Below, one piece after another: positions 33,533 to 42,449 of a stretch of 64,000 nucleotides of DNA. The stretch's first letter is position 1; every line of letters begins with the position of its first letter. A program made the translations under genes and the position numbers. The notes under the pieces were generated by a model. The model searched no databases, was not told where the DNA came from, and saw only the letters and a list, made by a program, of their open reading frames with translations. This stretch comes from CADEDH01 sp039029735 (lineage in GTDB: Bacteria; Actinomycetota; Acidimicrobiia; Acidimicrobiales; SZUA-35): NCBI GenBank assembly GCA_039029735.1, contig JBCCFL010000024.1, forward strand, positions 18,038-82,037, written 5' to 3'.

Positions 33533-34195
33533 GTGACGAGCGTTGTAGTGGTCGAAGACGAGCACGACATCGGCGACCTTCTCGCCCTGTACCTGGAGCG
33601 GGAAGGCTGGAAGGTCCATCTGGCCGCCGACGGCGTGGAAGGGCTCGACGTGATCCGCGCCCGCCAACCCGACTTCGTGGTGCTCGACATCGGCCTACCC
33701 GGGATGGACGGCCTCGAGGTGTGCCGCCAACTGCGGCAGTACTCGAACGTGCCCGTGCTGTTCCTGACTGCCCGCGACGACGAGGTCGACCGGATCCTCG
33801 GCCTCGAAATCGGTGGCGACGACTACGTGACGAAGCCCTTCTCCCCCCGCGAGGTCGTGGCCCGCATCAAGGCGGTGCTCCGGCGGGGCCGCACTGAACC
33901 CGAACTGCCATCGACCGTGACCTTCGGCCCGATCGTGGTCGACCTCGACCGCCGGGAAGTGCGCGCCAACGACACCGTGGTCTCGCTCGCCACCCAGGAG
34001 TTCGCGCTCCTCGAGCAGTTCTGCCGCCATCAGGGCGTTGTGCTCAGCCGCCAGCAGCTCCTCGACCTGGCCTGGGGCGAGGACTGGATCGGCGACCCGC
34101 GTACCGTGGATGTGCACGTTCGCCAGCTGCGCCGCAAGCTCGGAACCGATCTCCCCCTCGTCACCGCCCGTGGCTTCGGGTATCGGCTCGGATGA
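33533..34195 (+). CDS. OmpR-family response regulator
   Basis: This 220-aa protein has a receiver domain (VVVVEDEHDIGDLLA, phospho-acceptor Asp in DFVVLDIGLPGMDG, Lys in DDYVTKPFSP) and a winged-helix domain (LATQEFALLEQFCRHQGVVL, VDVHVRQLRRKLG). GTG 33533 is chosen at the start of the receiver fold. TACGCT at 33519-33524 could be a -10 giving a leaderless mRNA. It overlaps the kinase gene by 4 nt. The regulated genes are unknown. Confidence 0.94.
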   Translation: MTSVVVVEDEHDIGDLLALYLEREGWKVHLAADGVEGLDVIRARQPDFVVLDIGLPGMDGLEVCRQLRQYSNVPVLFLTARDDEVDRILGLEIGGDDYVTKPFSPREVVARIKAVLRRGRTEPELPSTVTFGPIVVDLDRREVRANDTVVSLATQEFALLEQFCRHQGVVLSRQQLLDLAWGEDWIGDPRTVDVHVRQLRRKLGTDLPLVTARGFGYRLG

Positions 34196-35724
34196 CCATG
34201 CAACGGCGGCTGACGCTCGCCTTCGTCGGCATCGCCCTGGCGGCCGTGGTGCTCGTTGGCGCCGGCGTGCTCGCCCTGGCCCAGGTCGGCGCCCAGGCCA
34301 GCACCGAGCGCTCGGTGAAGGACCGCCTGGAGGCGCTCGCCGAGTTGTTCGACGAGCCGGGCTCGGTCGGCAACTTGCGCTCGCTCGAACGGCTCCGGGT
34401 GTCGTTCGGGCTGCGAGAGCTCGACTTCGCCTTCGTGAGTGCGGATGGCTCCGTCCGCCCGTTCACCGTCGAGGAGCGGGGCGACAGCGACCGCCGACGG
34501 GTGCCCGGATCGTTCACCATCGACGACAAGGCACGGATCACCCTCGACGACGACGAGCTGGACTCGTTCGAGGCCGCCGAACCGACGATCGTCGATCGCC
34601 GCGACGAGGACGGGGTGCTCGGCATCCAGCGCCTCGAGTTCACCGCTCGACCGGGCCAACAGCAGATCAGTGACGATGCGCTGGCAATCATCATCCGTCA
34701 GCCGGTGCAGACCTTCGCCCCCGAAGCCAGGGCCTGGTTCGGGGTCTCGAGCCTCGCCGTGCTCATCGGGGCCGCCATCGCCGGCGCCATCCTGGCCAGG
34801 CGTCTCAGCCGACCGATCAAGGAGATCGAGCAGGCAACAGCGTCGATCGCCTCCGGCGACTTCGAGGTACGCGTCGACGACGATGCCGGCGGCGAGGTGG
34901 GCGACCTGGCACGCTCGGTCAATCAGATGGCAGCCGACCTGCTTCGCTCGAAGGCCCTCGATCAGCAGTTCCTCATGTCGGTGTCGCACGACCTGCGCAC
35001 GCCGCTCACGGTGATCGCCGGCTACGCCGAAGCGCTCCAGGACGGAGCCGCCCGCAACACCGGCGAGACCGGTCGCATCATCAAGCACCATGCCGACCGG
35101 CTCGAACGCCTGGTTGGCGACCTGCTCGACCTGGCCAAGCTCGACGCCAACCGCTTCACGCTCCACCCGGAGCAGATCGACCTCGGCGTCCACGTGGCTC
35201 GCGCCGTGGCCGGGCACCAGCCGGAGGCTCAGCGCCACAGCCTGCGGGTGAACACCGACACCGCACCCGATGTGATCGTCGACGCCGATCCCCATCGACT
35301 GGCGCAAGTGGTGGGCAACGTGATGTCGAACGCCATCACCTTCGCTCGCGCCGAGATCGCGGTCAGGGTGGACGCCACCTCGACCGAAGCGATTGTCGAG
35401 ATCAGCGATGACGGCCCCGGCATCGCTCCCGATGACCTGCCGCACGTGTTCGAACGGCTCTACGTGGCCAGCTCTCAGCCGGACCGAGCGGAGAACTCCT
35501 CCGGGCTCGGCCTGGCGATCGTGCGCGAACTGATGACGGCGATGGGCGGATCGGTGAGCGCCCGCTCGGAGCTCGGTGTCGGCACCACGATGGTGCTGCG
35601 GCTCCCCCGGCGGCCGCCGAAGGCGGCCCCGCCTCAGCCGATGGGGAGCGAAACGGCCTCCACGGCCGCCTCCGACCCAGCGATGGCCAGCGGACCGGGC
35701 GCCGGAGCGCTGCGCTTGAGGTAG
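34192..35724 (+). CDS. Sensor histidine kinase (HAMP, HisKA, HATPase)
   Basis: This 510-aa kinase has two membrane helices (residues about 10-32 and 182-202) flanking a 150-residue extracytoplasmic sensor, a HAMP domain, HisKA with His in MSVSHDLRTPLTVIAGYAE, and HATPase_c with N-box VVGNVMSNAITFA, DDGPGI and SSGLGLAIVRELM. It pairs with the response regulator it overlaps by 4 nt. The last 30 residues are Pro/Ala-rich and their DNA overlaps the end of ygfZ on the other strand by 91 nt. Confidence 0.94.
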   Translation: MTMQRRLTLAFVGIALAAVVLVGAGVLALAQVGAQASTERSVKDRLEALAELFDEPGSVGNLRSLERLRVSFGLRELDFAFVSADGSVRPFTVEERGDSDRRRVPGSFTIDDKARITLDDDELDSFEAAEPTIVDRRDEDGVLGIQRLEFTARPGQQQISDDALAIIIRQPVQTFAPEARAWFGVSSLAVLIGAAIAGAILARRLSRPIKEIEQATASIASGDFEVRVDDDAGGEVGDLARSVNQMAADLLRSKALDQQFLMSVSHDLRTPLTVIAGYAEALQDGAARNTGETGRIIKHHADRLERLVGDLLDLAKLDANRFTLHPEQIDLGVHVARAVAGHQPEAQRHSLRVNTDTAPDVIVDADPHRLAQVVGNVMSNAITFARAEIAVRVDATSTEAIVEISDDGPGIAPDDLPHVFERLYVASSQPDRAENSSGLGLAIVRELMTAMGGSVSARSELGVGTTMVLRLPRRPPKAAPPQPMGSETASTAASDPAMASGPGAGALRLR

Positions 35725-36542
35725 GCGAGCGCCACGGGGCCGACCGCCGAGGTGCCGGCGACGCTGGTGACCGTGCCGACCTCAGCCCCATCAGAGACAA
35801 GGGCATCTCCCGGAGCGACGGCGACGCCAGCCGCCATGGTGATGCCCCACAGCCGGGTGGGGGTGTTGGAGCCCCGAGAGTCCACCCGGGCCACGAGCTC
35901 CTGGCCCACGTAACAGCCCTTGGTGAAGTCGACCGACGCGTCGACGACCCCTGCCGCGGCTGGGATCGTGGCGTCGTCGAGTTCGGCGCCCATGCGCGGT
36001 ACGCCGTTGCGGATGCGCAGACCGTCGAACTCATCGTCAGTGGCCACCGGCAGCGACACCGGTGCCTCACCCGACCAGCCGAGAACGTCGTACCCGGGGT
36101 GGGTCGGCCACGGGGCGGCGGCGACCACGGCGTCGGGCGGCACGTCGATGCCGAGCACATCGGGCCCGGCGCCTGCCCCCGACCCAGCACCACGAACCGA
36201 CAGCGCTGGCATTGCCTGCTGCTCGATCGTGCAGTCGACCCGGAGTTTGAAGCGCTCGAGGCGGGCCTGGGCGACCTCGCCCCACCCCGCGTCGACATCG
36301 AGCCAGTAGGTGGCGTCGGCCACCTTGGTGATGCGCATGTAGGCGTCGACCTTGCCCTGGGGCTGCAGCACCAGCGTGGCCCGCGACTCCCCGAGGGAGA
36401 GGCCGTTCACGTCCTGGCTGATCTGGCCCTGCAGGTACTCGGCCGCATCGGGCCCTGACACCACGAGCACATCCCGTGTTCCGAGATGCACCGCGGCTGA
36501 CGACTCGAACGCCTCGACGGCGGGGCTGGGTTCCATGTCCAT
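35634..36542 (-). CDS. ygfZ: YgfZ/GcvT-type folate-binding protein
   Basis: This 302-aa protein has the YgfZ signature TKGCYVGQELVARVDSRG with its conserved Cys, preceded by GPDAAEYLQGQISQDV. In bacteria YgfZ assists iron-sulfur cluster enzymes with a folate cofactor. ATG 36542 or ATG 36536 may be the start; both follow a short low-similarity extension. It is convergent with the histidine kinase and divergent from the MBOAT gene (71 nt). Confidence 0.9.
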   Translation of the reverse strand: MDMEPSPAVEAFESSAAVHLGTRDVLVVSGPDAAEYLQGQISQDVNGLSLGESRATLVLQPQGKVDAYMRITKVADATYWLDVDAGWGEVAQARLERFKLRVDCTIEQQAMPALSVRGAGSGAGAGPDVLGIDVPPDAVVAAAPWPTHPGYDVLGWSGEAPVSLPVATDDEFDGLRIRNGVPRMGAELDDATIPAAAGVVDASVDFTKGCYVGQELVARVDSRGSNTPTRLWGITMAAGVAVAPGDALVSDGAEVGTVTSVAGTSAVGPVALAYLKRSAPAPGPLAIAGSEAAVEAVSLPIG

Positions 36543-36613
36543 CAGTATGCCCACGGGCAGAGACACCCGGTTGAGCCGCGATGGGTCGTCCACGGGATAC
36601 ACCAAGAGAACAC

Positions 36614-38032
36614 ATGCTGTTCCCGACCGCGACGTTCGCCGCATACTTCGCGGTGGTCTTCACGCTGCATGTGAGCCTGCGCGCTCACGTCCGGTGGTGG
36701 AAGGCCACGATGCTCGGTGCCTCCTACGTGTTCTACGGATGGTGGGACTGGCGCTTCTGTGGCTTGCTCGCGCTCGTCACCGCCGTCAGCTGGGCCGCCG
36801 GCCGATTGATGGCCGACCGTCACCGGCGCTGGGTGTTGGCCACGGCCGTGGCGATCGACCTCGGGGTGCTCGCCGGGTTCAAGTACTACGGCTTCTTCGT
36901 GGAGAGCCTCGGCCAGACGCTCGGGCCTGCCCTCACGCCGCCACTCGTCGAGCTGGTGCTCCCCGTCGGCGTGTCGTTCTACGTGTTCCAGGCCATCAGC
37001 TACGTGGTGGATGTGCACCGCCGCGAGATCAGGCCTCGGCCGCTGGGCGACGTGGCCCTCTACCTGGCGTTCTTCCCCCAGTTGGTGGCCGGGCCGATCG
37101 TACGGGCGAGCGAGTTCCTGCCTCAGCTGAGCCGGTTCGGGCGCCCCGCAGCCGACGGCGCGCTCCCCCCGATCGAGGTGAGCCAGGCGGCATGGCTGAT
37201 CGGGCGAGGTCTGTTCAAGAAGGTGGTGATCGCCTCCTACCTGGCCGAACACGTGGTCGACCCGGTGTATGCCGCCCCCGGGGCCGCCACCCGCACCGAG
37301 GCGATCCTCGCCTTCTACGGCTACGCGATTCAGATCTACGCCGACTTCAGCGGCTACACCGACATGGCCATCGGCATCGCCCTACTGCTCGGCTTCCGCT
37401 TCCCGACCAACTTCGACCAGCCCTACCGGGCCACCTCGCTCCAGGACTTCTGGCGACGCTGGCACATGACACTGTCGCGCTGGCTGCGCGACTACCTCTA
37501 CGTGCCTCTGGGCGGAAATCGTCGAGGGGCCATCTTCACCTACCGCAACCTGATGATCACGATGGTGCTCGGCGGGCTCTGGCATGGCGCGGCCTGGAAC
37601 TTCGTGCTGTGGGGCCTCCTCCACGGCGGCTATCTGGCCATCGAGCGGGCCTGGACCCGCCTCCGATCAACCGACTCCACCAGCGGCGCCGGCACCGCAT
37701 CGGGGTTCCCGGTGCGGCAGTGGCTGATCACGCTCCACCTGGTCGCGATCGCCTGGGTGCCGTTCCGGGCCGAGACCCTGGACGGGGCTCGCACGGTGGC
37801 CTGGCGCCTCGTGACGGCGCCGTGGGGCGATGCGCCCTCTGCGCTCGCCGTGGCCGTGATCGCCGGTGCCTTCGCCACCCAGGTGCTTCCAGCCGACCTG
37901 GGTTCGCGCCTCCAGCTGATCTACGCTCGAATCGATCCCGCCCTCCAGAGCCTGGCCTTCGGCCTCTGGCTCTTCGTCGTGACGACGCTCGGCCCCGATG
38001 GGGTTGCGCCGTTCATCTACTTCCAGTTCTGA
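36614..38032 (+). CDS. MBOAT-family O-acyltransferase (AlgI/DltB-like)
   Basis: This 472-aa polytopic protein has about eleven helices. MBOAT landmarks are visible: AGFKYYGFFVESL, LPVGVSFYVFQAISYVVDV, FFPQLVAGPIVR, YADFSGYTDMAIGIALLLGF, SLQDFWRRWHMTLSRWLRDY and the catalytic His in GLWHGAAWNFVLWGLLHG. It should move an acyl (often acetyl) group across the membrane for transfer to a surface polymer. ATG 36614 with AAGAGAA upstream is chosen. Its stop overlaps the next gene start (TGATG), an SGNH protein that probably completes the transfer. Confidence 0.94.
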   Translation: MLFPTATFAAYFAVVFTLHVSLRAHVRWWKATMLGASYVFYGWWDWRFCGLLALVTAVSWAAGRLMADRHRRWVLATAVAIDLGVLAGFKYYGFFVESLGQTLGPALTPPLVELVLPVGVSFYVFQAISYVVDVHRREIRPRPLGDVALYLAFFPQLVAGPIVRASEFLPQLSRFGRPAADGALPPIEVSQAAWLIGRGLFKKVVIASYLAEHVVDPVYAAPGAATRTEAILAFYGYAIQIYADFSGYTDMAIGIALLLGFRFPTNFDQPYRATSLQDFWRRWHMTLSRWLRDYLYVPLGGNRRGAIFTYRNLMITMVLGGLWHGAAWNFVLWGLLHGGYLAIERAWTRLRSTDSTSGAGTASGFPVRQWLITLHLVAIAWVPFRAETLDGARTVAWRLVTAPWGDAPSALAVAVIAGAFATQVLPADLGSRLQLIYARIDPALQSLAFGLWLFVVTTLGPDGVAPFIYFQF

Positions 38033-39312
38033 TGCCGACTCGTCCTGCCGCCCGGCGGGCGCCAACCGCCCGCCGCTCCGAACCCACCTCTCCTGGCCGC
38101 CTCGACGGCAAACGCGCCCTGTGGCACGTGCTCTTGGCGCTCGGGATCGGGGCAAGCCTCACCACCGCCGACCTCGTCGCGGCCACCGAGCGCCTGCCCT
38201 ACGGCGAGCGCCGCGACGCGCTCGTTGCGCTGAGCAGCTCGGTCGATGGCGCCGCCGACACGATCGGGCTCGGCCGCGCCGGCGACGCCGCCGATGAGAT
38301 CCTCGGCCGATCCGGGCCCGGCTCGGCCCCCCGGCGGGTGGATCCAACCCTGCAACCGGGCTCCACAGCACCCGCGGGCCCCGAGATCACCGTTGGCGCC
38401 GCCACCACGACCACCGATGGCGCCACGCTGCGATCCAGCGTGTCCGCCGAGGCCGCCACCGAGGGCACGGGCGCCGATGCAGGCAACCACACAGGCGATG
38501 CGGGGGCGGCCACCGGTGTGGCCGGCAGCGGCGCTCCTGGCCGCGCTGGCGACCGGGTGGCCCCGGTCGGGCCGACGGCTGCGCCGATCCGGCGCGTCAC
38601 CAACGCCGAACCACTCCGGCTGTGGGCGGGCGGCGATTCGCTCGGCGAGTACGTCGGCAACCAGCTTCTCGCCCCCGTTGGCGACCCCGAGCTCACCGCC
38701 GTGCAGCTGTCGTTCCACATCTCGACGGGCTTGGCCCGGCCCGACTACTTCGACTGGCAGGCCGAGATCGCCGCCGTGATGGCGGGGCCCGAGCCGCCCG
38801 AGGCGCTGATGTTCATGGTCGGTGGCAACGACGACCAGAACATGGCAACGCCCGACGGCGTGGTGACCATCGGGACCGACGAGTGGTTCGCCGAGTACCA
38901 GCGCCGCGTTGCGCTGTTCATGGACACGACAGCCACCGGCGACAGCCACCTGTACTGGCTCGGTCTCCCGCCGATGCGCGACGAGCGTCGGGAGGAGATC
39001 TCCGCTGACATCAACACTGCCGTGGCCGACGCCGCCGCGGCTCGGCCGTGGGTGACGTTCGTGGATCTGGTCCCCCTCTTCGCCGGACCCGAGGGCGGCT
39101 ACAGCACCCAGCTCCCCGACGATGACGGCAACCCTGTCACCGCTCGGGCCAACGACGGCGTGCACATCACCTACGCCGGCAGCGAGTGGGTGAGCGAACG
39201 GATCTGGGCCACGATCTCCCGGCGATGGGGGCTCACCTCGTGGGGGCTCGACGCCGAGCCAGGCATCGACCTCCCGCCCACTGTCGACGCAGCCGCCGAG
39301 CCCGGCGGCTGA
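38032..39312 (+). CDS. SGNH-type esterase/acyltransferase partner of the MBOAT protein
   Basis: This 426-aa protein has one N-terminal membrane anchor (ALWHVLLALGIGASLTTADL) and a 120-residue Ala/Gly/Thr-rich linker that probably spans the wall. The SGNH domain has LWAGGDSLGEYVGNQL (block I Ser), MVGGNDDQN (block III Asn) and NDGVHITYAGSEWVS (block V Asp-x2-His). Similar MBOAT plus SGNH pairs O-acetylate polysaccharides such as alginate or secondary wall polymers. Target polymer is unknown; the exopolysaccharide cluster at 56127-64000 is one candidate. Confidence 0.88.
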   Translation: MPTRPAARRAPTARRSEPTSPGRLDGKRALWHVLLALGIGASLTTADLVAATERLPYGERRDALVALSSSVDGAADTIGLGRAGDAADEILGRSGPGSAPRRVDPTLQPGSTAPAGPEITVGAATTTTDGATLRSSVSAEAATEGTGADAGNHTGDAGAATGVAGSGAPGRAGDRVAPVGPTAAPIRRVTNAEPLRLWAGGDSLGEYVGNQLLAPVGDPELTAVQLSFHISTGLARPDYFDWQAEIAAVMAGPEPPEALMFMVGGNDDQNMATPDGVVTIGTDEWFAEYQRRVALFMDTTATGDSHLYWLGLPPMRDERREEISADINTAVADAAAARPWVTFVDLVPLFAGPEGGYSTQLPDDDGNPVTARANDGVHITYAGSEWVSERIWATISRRWGLTSWGLDAEPGIDLPPTVDAAAEPGG

Positions 39313-39318
39313 CCGAGC

Positions 39319-40842
39319 TCAGAGCGCCAGCACGGCCCCCGCGTCACGACGGGTGGCCGTGAGCCGGCGGGCCGGACCCACCGCGGCAAGCAGGGCCTTC
39401 GCCTTGTTCCAGCACTCCTTGTCCTCGAGTTCGGGAACGCTGTCGGCCACCACGCCGGCCCCGGCCTGCACCGAGGCCCGTCCATTGGCGCAGAACATGG
39501 TGCGGATCGTGATCGCGGTGTCGAGATTGCCGGAGAAGTCGAGGTAGCCGACAACGCCGGCGTAGGGGCCCCGCTTGATGGGTTCGAGTTCGTCGATGAT
39601 CTCCATGGCCCGAACCTTGGGTGCGCCCGACACGGTGCCGGCAGGCATCGTGGCCCGGAGCACGTCGATCACGCTCTGGCCATCGGCGATGGCTCCCGAG
39701 ACCTGCGAGGTGAGGTGCATCACGTGGCTGTAGCGCTCGAGCACCATCATCTCGTCGATCTGGAGCGAGCCGTAGCGCACCACTCGACCGAGGTCGTTGC
39801 GGGCGAGGTCGACGAGCATCACGTGCTCCGCCCGCTCCTTCGGATCCTCGGCCAGCTCGGCCGCCATCAGTCGATCGTGCTCGTCGGTGCGGCCCCGGCG
39901 GCGAGTGCCGGCGATCGGGCGCGACACCACAGTGCCGTCGTTCACTTGCACCAGCGGCTCGGGCGAGCAGCCGACGAGGGTGGGCCCGTCACCTCGCAGG
40001 AAGTACATGTACGGGCTGGGGTTGATCTGACGGAGCACCCGATACACGTCGAAGGGATCGGCCTCCAGCTCGAACTCGAACCGCTTGGCCAGTACCACCT
40101 GGAAGATGTCGCCCGCCCGGATGTACTCCTTCGCCACCTCCACGGCCCGCTGGTAGCCGTCGGAGCTCAGCGACGAGGCGACCGCGGGGAGATCGTGCTC
40201 GGTTGGCGGTTCGACGAACGGTTCGTTGATCGAACGGGCACCGTCGGCCGCCAGCGCATCGAGGCGGGTCACGGCGTCGTCGTAGGCGGCGTCGATCGTG
40301 GCGGCGTCCGCCCCCTCCGGCAGGAGCGCAACGGCGATCAGCGTCACCCGTTGCCGCCAGTGGTCGAACACGGCGAGCTCGCCGATCACGTCGAGGCGAG
40401 CGTCGGGGAACCCGGTGCTGTCGGGCGGGGTGTCGGGCAGGTGCTCCACCTCGCGAACCACGTCATAGCCGAGGTACCCCACCAGCCCGGCGGTGAGCGG
40501 CGGCAGGTCATCGAGCCGGGGCGAGCGGTAGCGCTCCAGCAGCGCCTCGACCGTGGCGAGGATCCCCTGGTCGAGTGGCAGGTCCGTGTCGGGCAACCAG
40601 CCCTGGATCTCCACCGAGGAGCCGTGGGCAACGAGCGTGGCGTGAGGGCGGCGGCCGATGAAGCTGAACCGGCTCCACCGCTCGCCGTTGTCGACCGATT
40701 CGAGCGCGAAGCCGTTCTCGTCACCGACGCAGCGAAGGAAGGCCGCAACCGGGGTGGCCATGTCGGCCAGGAGTTGGCGATGGACGGGCACCGCCCGGTA
40801 CTCGCGGGCGAGCGCCCGGAACTCGTCACGACTGGTGGTCAT
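39319..40842 (-). CDS. trpE: Anthranilate synthase component I
   Basis: This 507-aa chorismate-binding enzyme has SPEPLV in LVGCSPEPLVQ, the IAGTRRRG segment, VDLARNDLGRVVRYG, and PAGTVSGAPKVRAMEIIDEL. It makes anthranilate from chorismate with a TrpG glutaminase not present in this window. It could be confused with PabB, but length and the N-terminal domain favour TrpE, and its pairing with hisI (4-nt overlap) also occurs near trpE in mycobacteria. It is convergent with the SGNH gene, 6 nt away. Confidence 0.93.
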   Translation of the reverse strand: MTTSRDEFRALAREYRAVPVHRQLLADMATPVAAFLRCVGDENGFALESVDNGERWSRFSFIGRRPHATLVAHGSSVEIQGWLPDTDLPLDQGILATVEALLERYRSPRLDDLPPLTAGLVGYLGYDVVREVEHLPDTPPDSTGFPDARLDVIGELAVFDHWRQRVTLIAVALLPEGADAATIDAAYDDAVTRLDALAADGARSINEPFVEPPTEHDLPAVASSLSSDGYQRAVEVAKEYIRAGDIFQVVLAKRFEFELEADPFDVYRVLRQINPSPYMYFLRGDGPTLVGCSPEPLVQVNDGTVVSRPIAGTRRRGRTDEHDRLMAAELAEDPKERAEHVMLVDLARNDLGRVVRYGSLQIDEMMVLERYSHVMHLTSQVSGAIADGQSVIDVLRATMPAGTVSGAPKVRAMEIIDELEPIKRGPYAGVVGYLDFSGNLDTAITIRTMFCANGRASVQAGAGVVADSVPELEDKECWNKAKALLAAVGPARRLTATRRDAGAVLAL

Positions 40843-41228
40843 CGTTCGATCTCCGCAGCGTCGGTGGCGGCAGGTGCGCCGAAGTCATTGAAGAAACAGC
40901 TGTAGGCGCCGGTGTGGCAGGCGCCGCCCCCGGTCTGGATGACCTCGAACAGCAGCACGTCGCCGTCACAGTCGTACGAGGCTCGCTGTACCAGCTGCAC
41001 GTCGCCCGAGGTCTCGCCCTTGCGCCAGATCTCCGACCGTGAGCGGCTCCAGTAGACCATGCGGCCCTCGGCGAAGGTGAGGGCGAGCGTCTCGGCCGTC
41101 ATCCACGCCATCATGAGCACCGAACGCGTCTCGATGTCCTGCACGATGGCCGGCACCAGCCCCTGATCGTTGTAGCGGATCTCGGCGAGCTGGGTTGCGG
41201 TCGGTTCGATGGCGATGCCTGACGACAT
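40839..41228 (-). CDS. hisI: Phosphoribosyl-AMP cyclohydrolase
   Basis: This 129-aa enzyme opens the purine ring in step three of histidine synthesis. Metal-binding motifs are visible: SYDCDGDVLLFEV and GGGACHTGAYSCFF. The HisE function is not fused and not in this window. ATG 41228 is chosen because the upstream extension is Arg/Pro-rich. Its stop overlaps trpE by 4 nt, and it is separated from the other his genes by 3.5 kb. Confidence 0.95.
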   Translation of the reverse strand: MSSGIAIEPTATQLAEIRYNDQGLVPAIVQDIETRSVLMMAWMTAETLALTFAEGRMVYWSRSRSEIWRKGETSGDVQLVQRASYDCDGDVLLFEVIQTGGGACHTGAYSCFFNDFGAPAATDAAEIER

Positions 41229-41320
41229 GGGGATCGAGCCTACCGCCGGCCTCGTAGCGGCCTCAGCCGGTTTACGCGCGCCCGGCCGGTCGGTCGCAGC
41301 GGGCCAGCCCGGATCCGGAT

Positions 41321-41671
41321 CTACAGGTAGAGGCCGGTGTGCGAGGCGTCGAGCCGCTTGGCGGCCACCGCGTGAATGTCGCGCTCGCGCAAGATGATGT
41401 AGTCGCGACCGCCCACCTCGACCTCGTAGCGATCCTCCGGGTTGAACAGCACCCGGTCGTCGAGCTCCATCGTCCGTACGCTCGGCCCGGTACCCACGAC
41501 CTGGGCCCACGCCAGCCGCTTGCCGACCTGGGCGGTGGCCGGGATCAGGATGCCCCCTGACGACTTCCGCTCACCGTCGGGACCTTCGAGCTGGACGAGG
41601 ATGCGGTCATTGAGCATCTTGATCGGCAGCCTTTCGTCGCTGGACCCGACCGGGGACTCATCGCTCGACAC
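41321..41671 (-). CDS. GroES-like co-chaperonin
   Basis: This 116-aa protein has the GroES fold pattern: LPIKMLNDRILVQLEGPDGE, the mobile loop KSSGGILIPATAQVGK, AQVVGTGPSVR and YEVEVGGRDYIILRERDIHA. It caps a GroEL chaperonin; groEL is not in the window. GTG 41671 is favoured over ATG 41617, because the palindromic -10 at 41680-41689 would start the transcript about 6 nt downstream; GTG 41677 is close too. The C-terminal tail GLYL is short. Confidence 0.85.
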   Translation of the reverse strand: MSSDESPVGSSDERLPIKMLNDRILVQLEGPDGERKSSGGILIPATAQVGKRLAWAQVVGTGPSVRTMELDDRVLFNPEDRYEVEVGGRDYIILRERDIHAVAAKRLDASHTGLYL

Positions 41672-41679
41672 GAGCACAA

Positions 41680-41689
41680 ACGCTAGCGT
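41680..41689. promoter_or_regulatory. Palindromic -10 element between divergent genes
   Basis: ACGCTAGCGT reads TAGCGT, a -10 hexamer of TAnnnT form, on both strands. It lies 8 nt before the hydrolase ATG (41698) and 8 nt from the GroES-like GTG (41671). Both mRNAs would have almost no leader. The same 10-mer occurs at 50021-50030. Confidence 0.5.
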
Positions 41690-41697
41690 CTCGCCCC

Positions 41698-42336
41698 ATG
41701 AGCCACGACATGGCAGATGTGATCCACGAACCGGTGCGGCTGGCGACCGGCGACGGCGAGGATCTCCAGGCTGAGTGGGCGATTCCCCCCGACCCAACGG
41801 CCGTGATCGTGATGTGTCACCCCCATCCGCTCTACGGCGGCTCGATGGACGCCCATGTGGTGACGGCGGTGTTCAGGGCTCTGCCGCGCGCCGGAGTGGC
41901 CGTGCTGCGGTTCAACTTCCGCGGTGCTGGGTCGTCGACGGGCTCTCACGGCGAGGGCCGGGCCGAGCGGGCCGACGTGGTGGCAGCGATCGAGGCGGCC
42001 GGCGCTCGGTTCCCCGGGCTCCCACTCGTGATCGGCGGGTACTCGTTCGGGGCCGAGGTCGCGCTCACCGTCGACCATCCGTCGATCGCCGCCTGGGCGC
42101 TCGTGGCACCACCGCTCGCCATCGTGGACGCCGCCGACCGGGTGGCGCTCACCGATCCCCGCCCGAAACGGCTGATCGTGGCCGCCCACGACCAGTTCGC
42201 CAGCCCCGCAGAGGTGGCGACGAGAACCGCCGAGGCCGTGAACACCTCAATCACCGAGGTGCCAGGCGCCGATCACTTCTTCGCGGTCGGTCTCGACACG
42301 ATCGTGGCCGAGGTCACAGCCGCTGTGGGGAATTGA
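41698..42336 (+). CDS. Alpha/beta hydrolase (dienelactone hydrolase-like)
   Basis: This 212-aa hydrolase has CHPHPLYGGSMDAHVV at the oxyanion loop, VLRFNFRGAGSSTG, nucleophile Ser in VIGGYSFGAEVAL, the Asp region near IVAAHDQFASP and catalytic His in VPGADHFFAVG. It is a small single-domain esterase of the group typified by CHPHP motifs. The substrate is unknown. It starts right after the palindromic -10 element and ends 113 nt before the repeat protein; whether they share a transcript is unclear. Confidence 0.88.
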   Translation: MSHDMADVIHEPVRLATGDGEDLQAEWAIPPDPTAVIVMCHPHPLYGGSMDAHVVTAVFRALPRAGVAVLRFNFRGAGSSTGSHGEGRAERADVVAAIEAAGARFPGLPLVIGGYSFGAEVALTVDHPSIAAWALVAPPLAIVDAADRVALTDPRPKRLIVAAHDQFASPAEVATRTAEAVNTSITEVPGADHFFAVGLDTIVAEVTAAVGN

Positions 42337-42449
42337 CGGCATCGGGTGACGCCGGGGCGCACGATGCTTTGTGACAATCCGGTGAGCGGGGAACGATTCT
42401 CGACCCTCGTACGTCTAACGGCTCAGATGGACGAAAGGTGGGAGTGAAG

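Noticed and set aside
36352..38031. Very long plus-strand frame running into the SGNH gene (986 codons in all)
   Set aside because: It is antisense to ygfZ and out of frame with the MBOAT gene, with Arg/Pro-rich text. Only the part from ATG 38032 has protein character.
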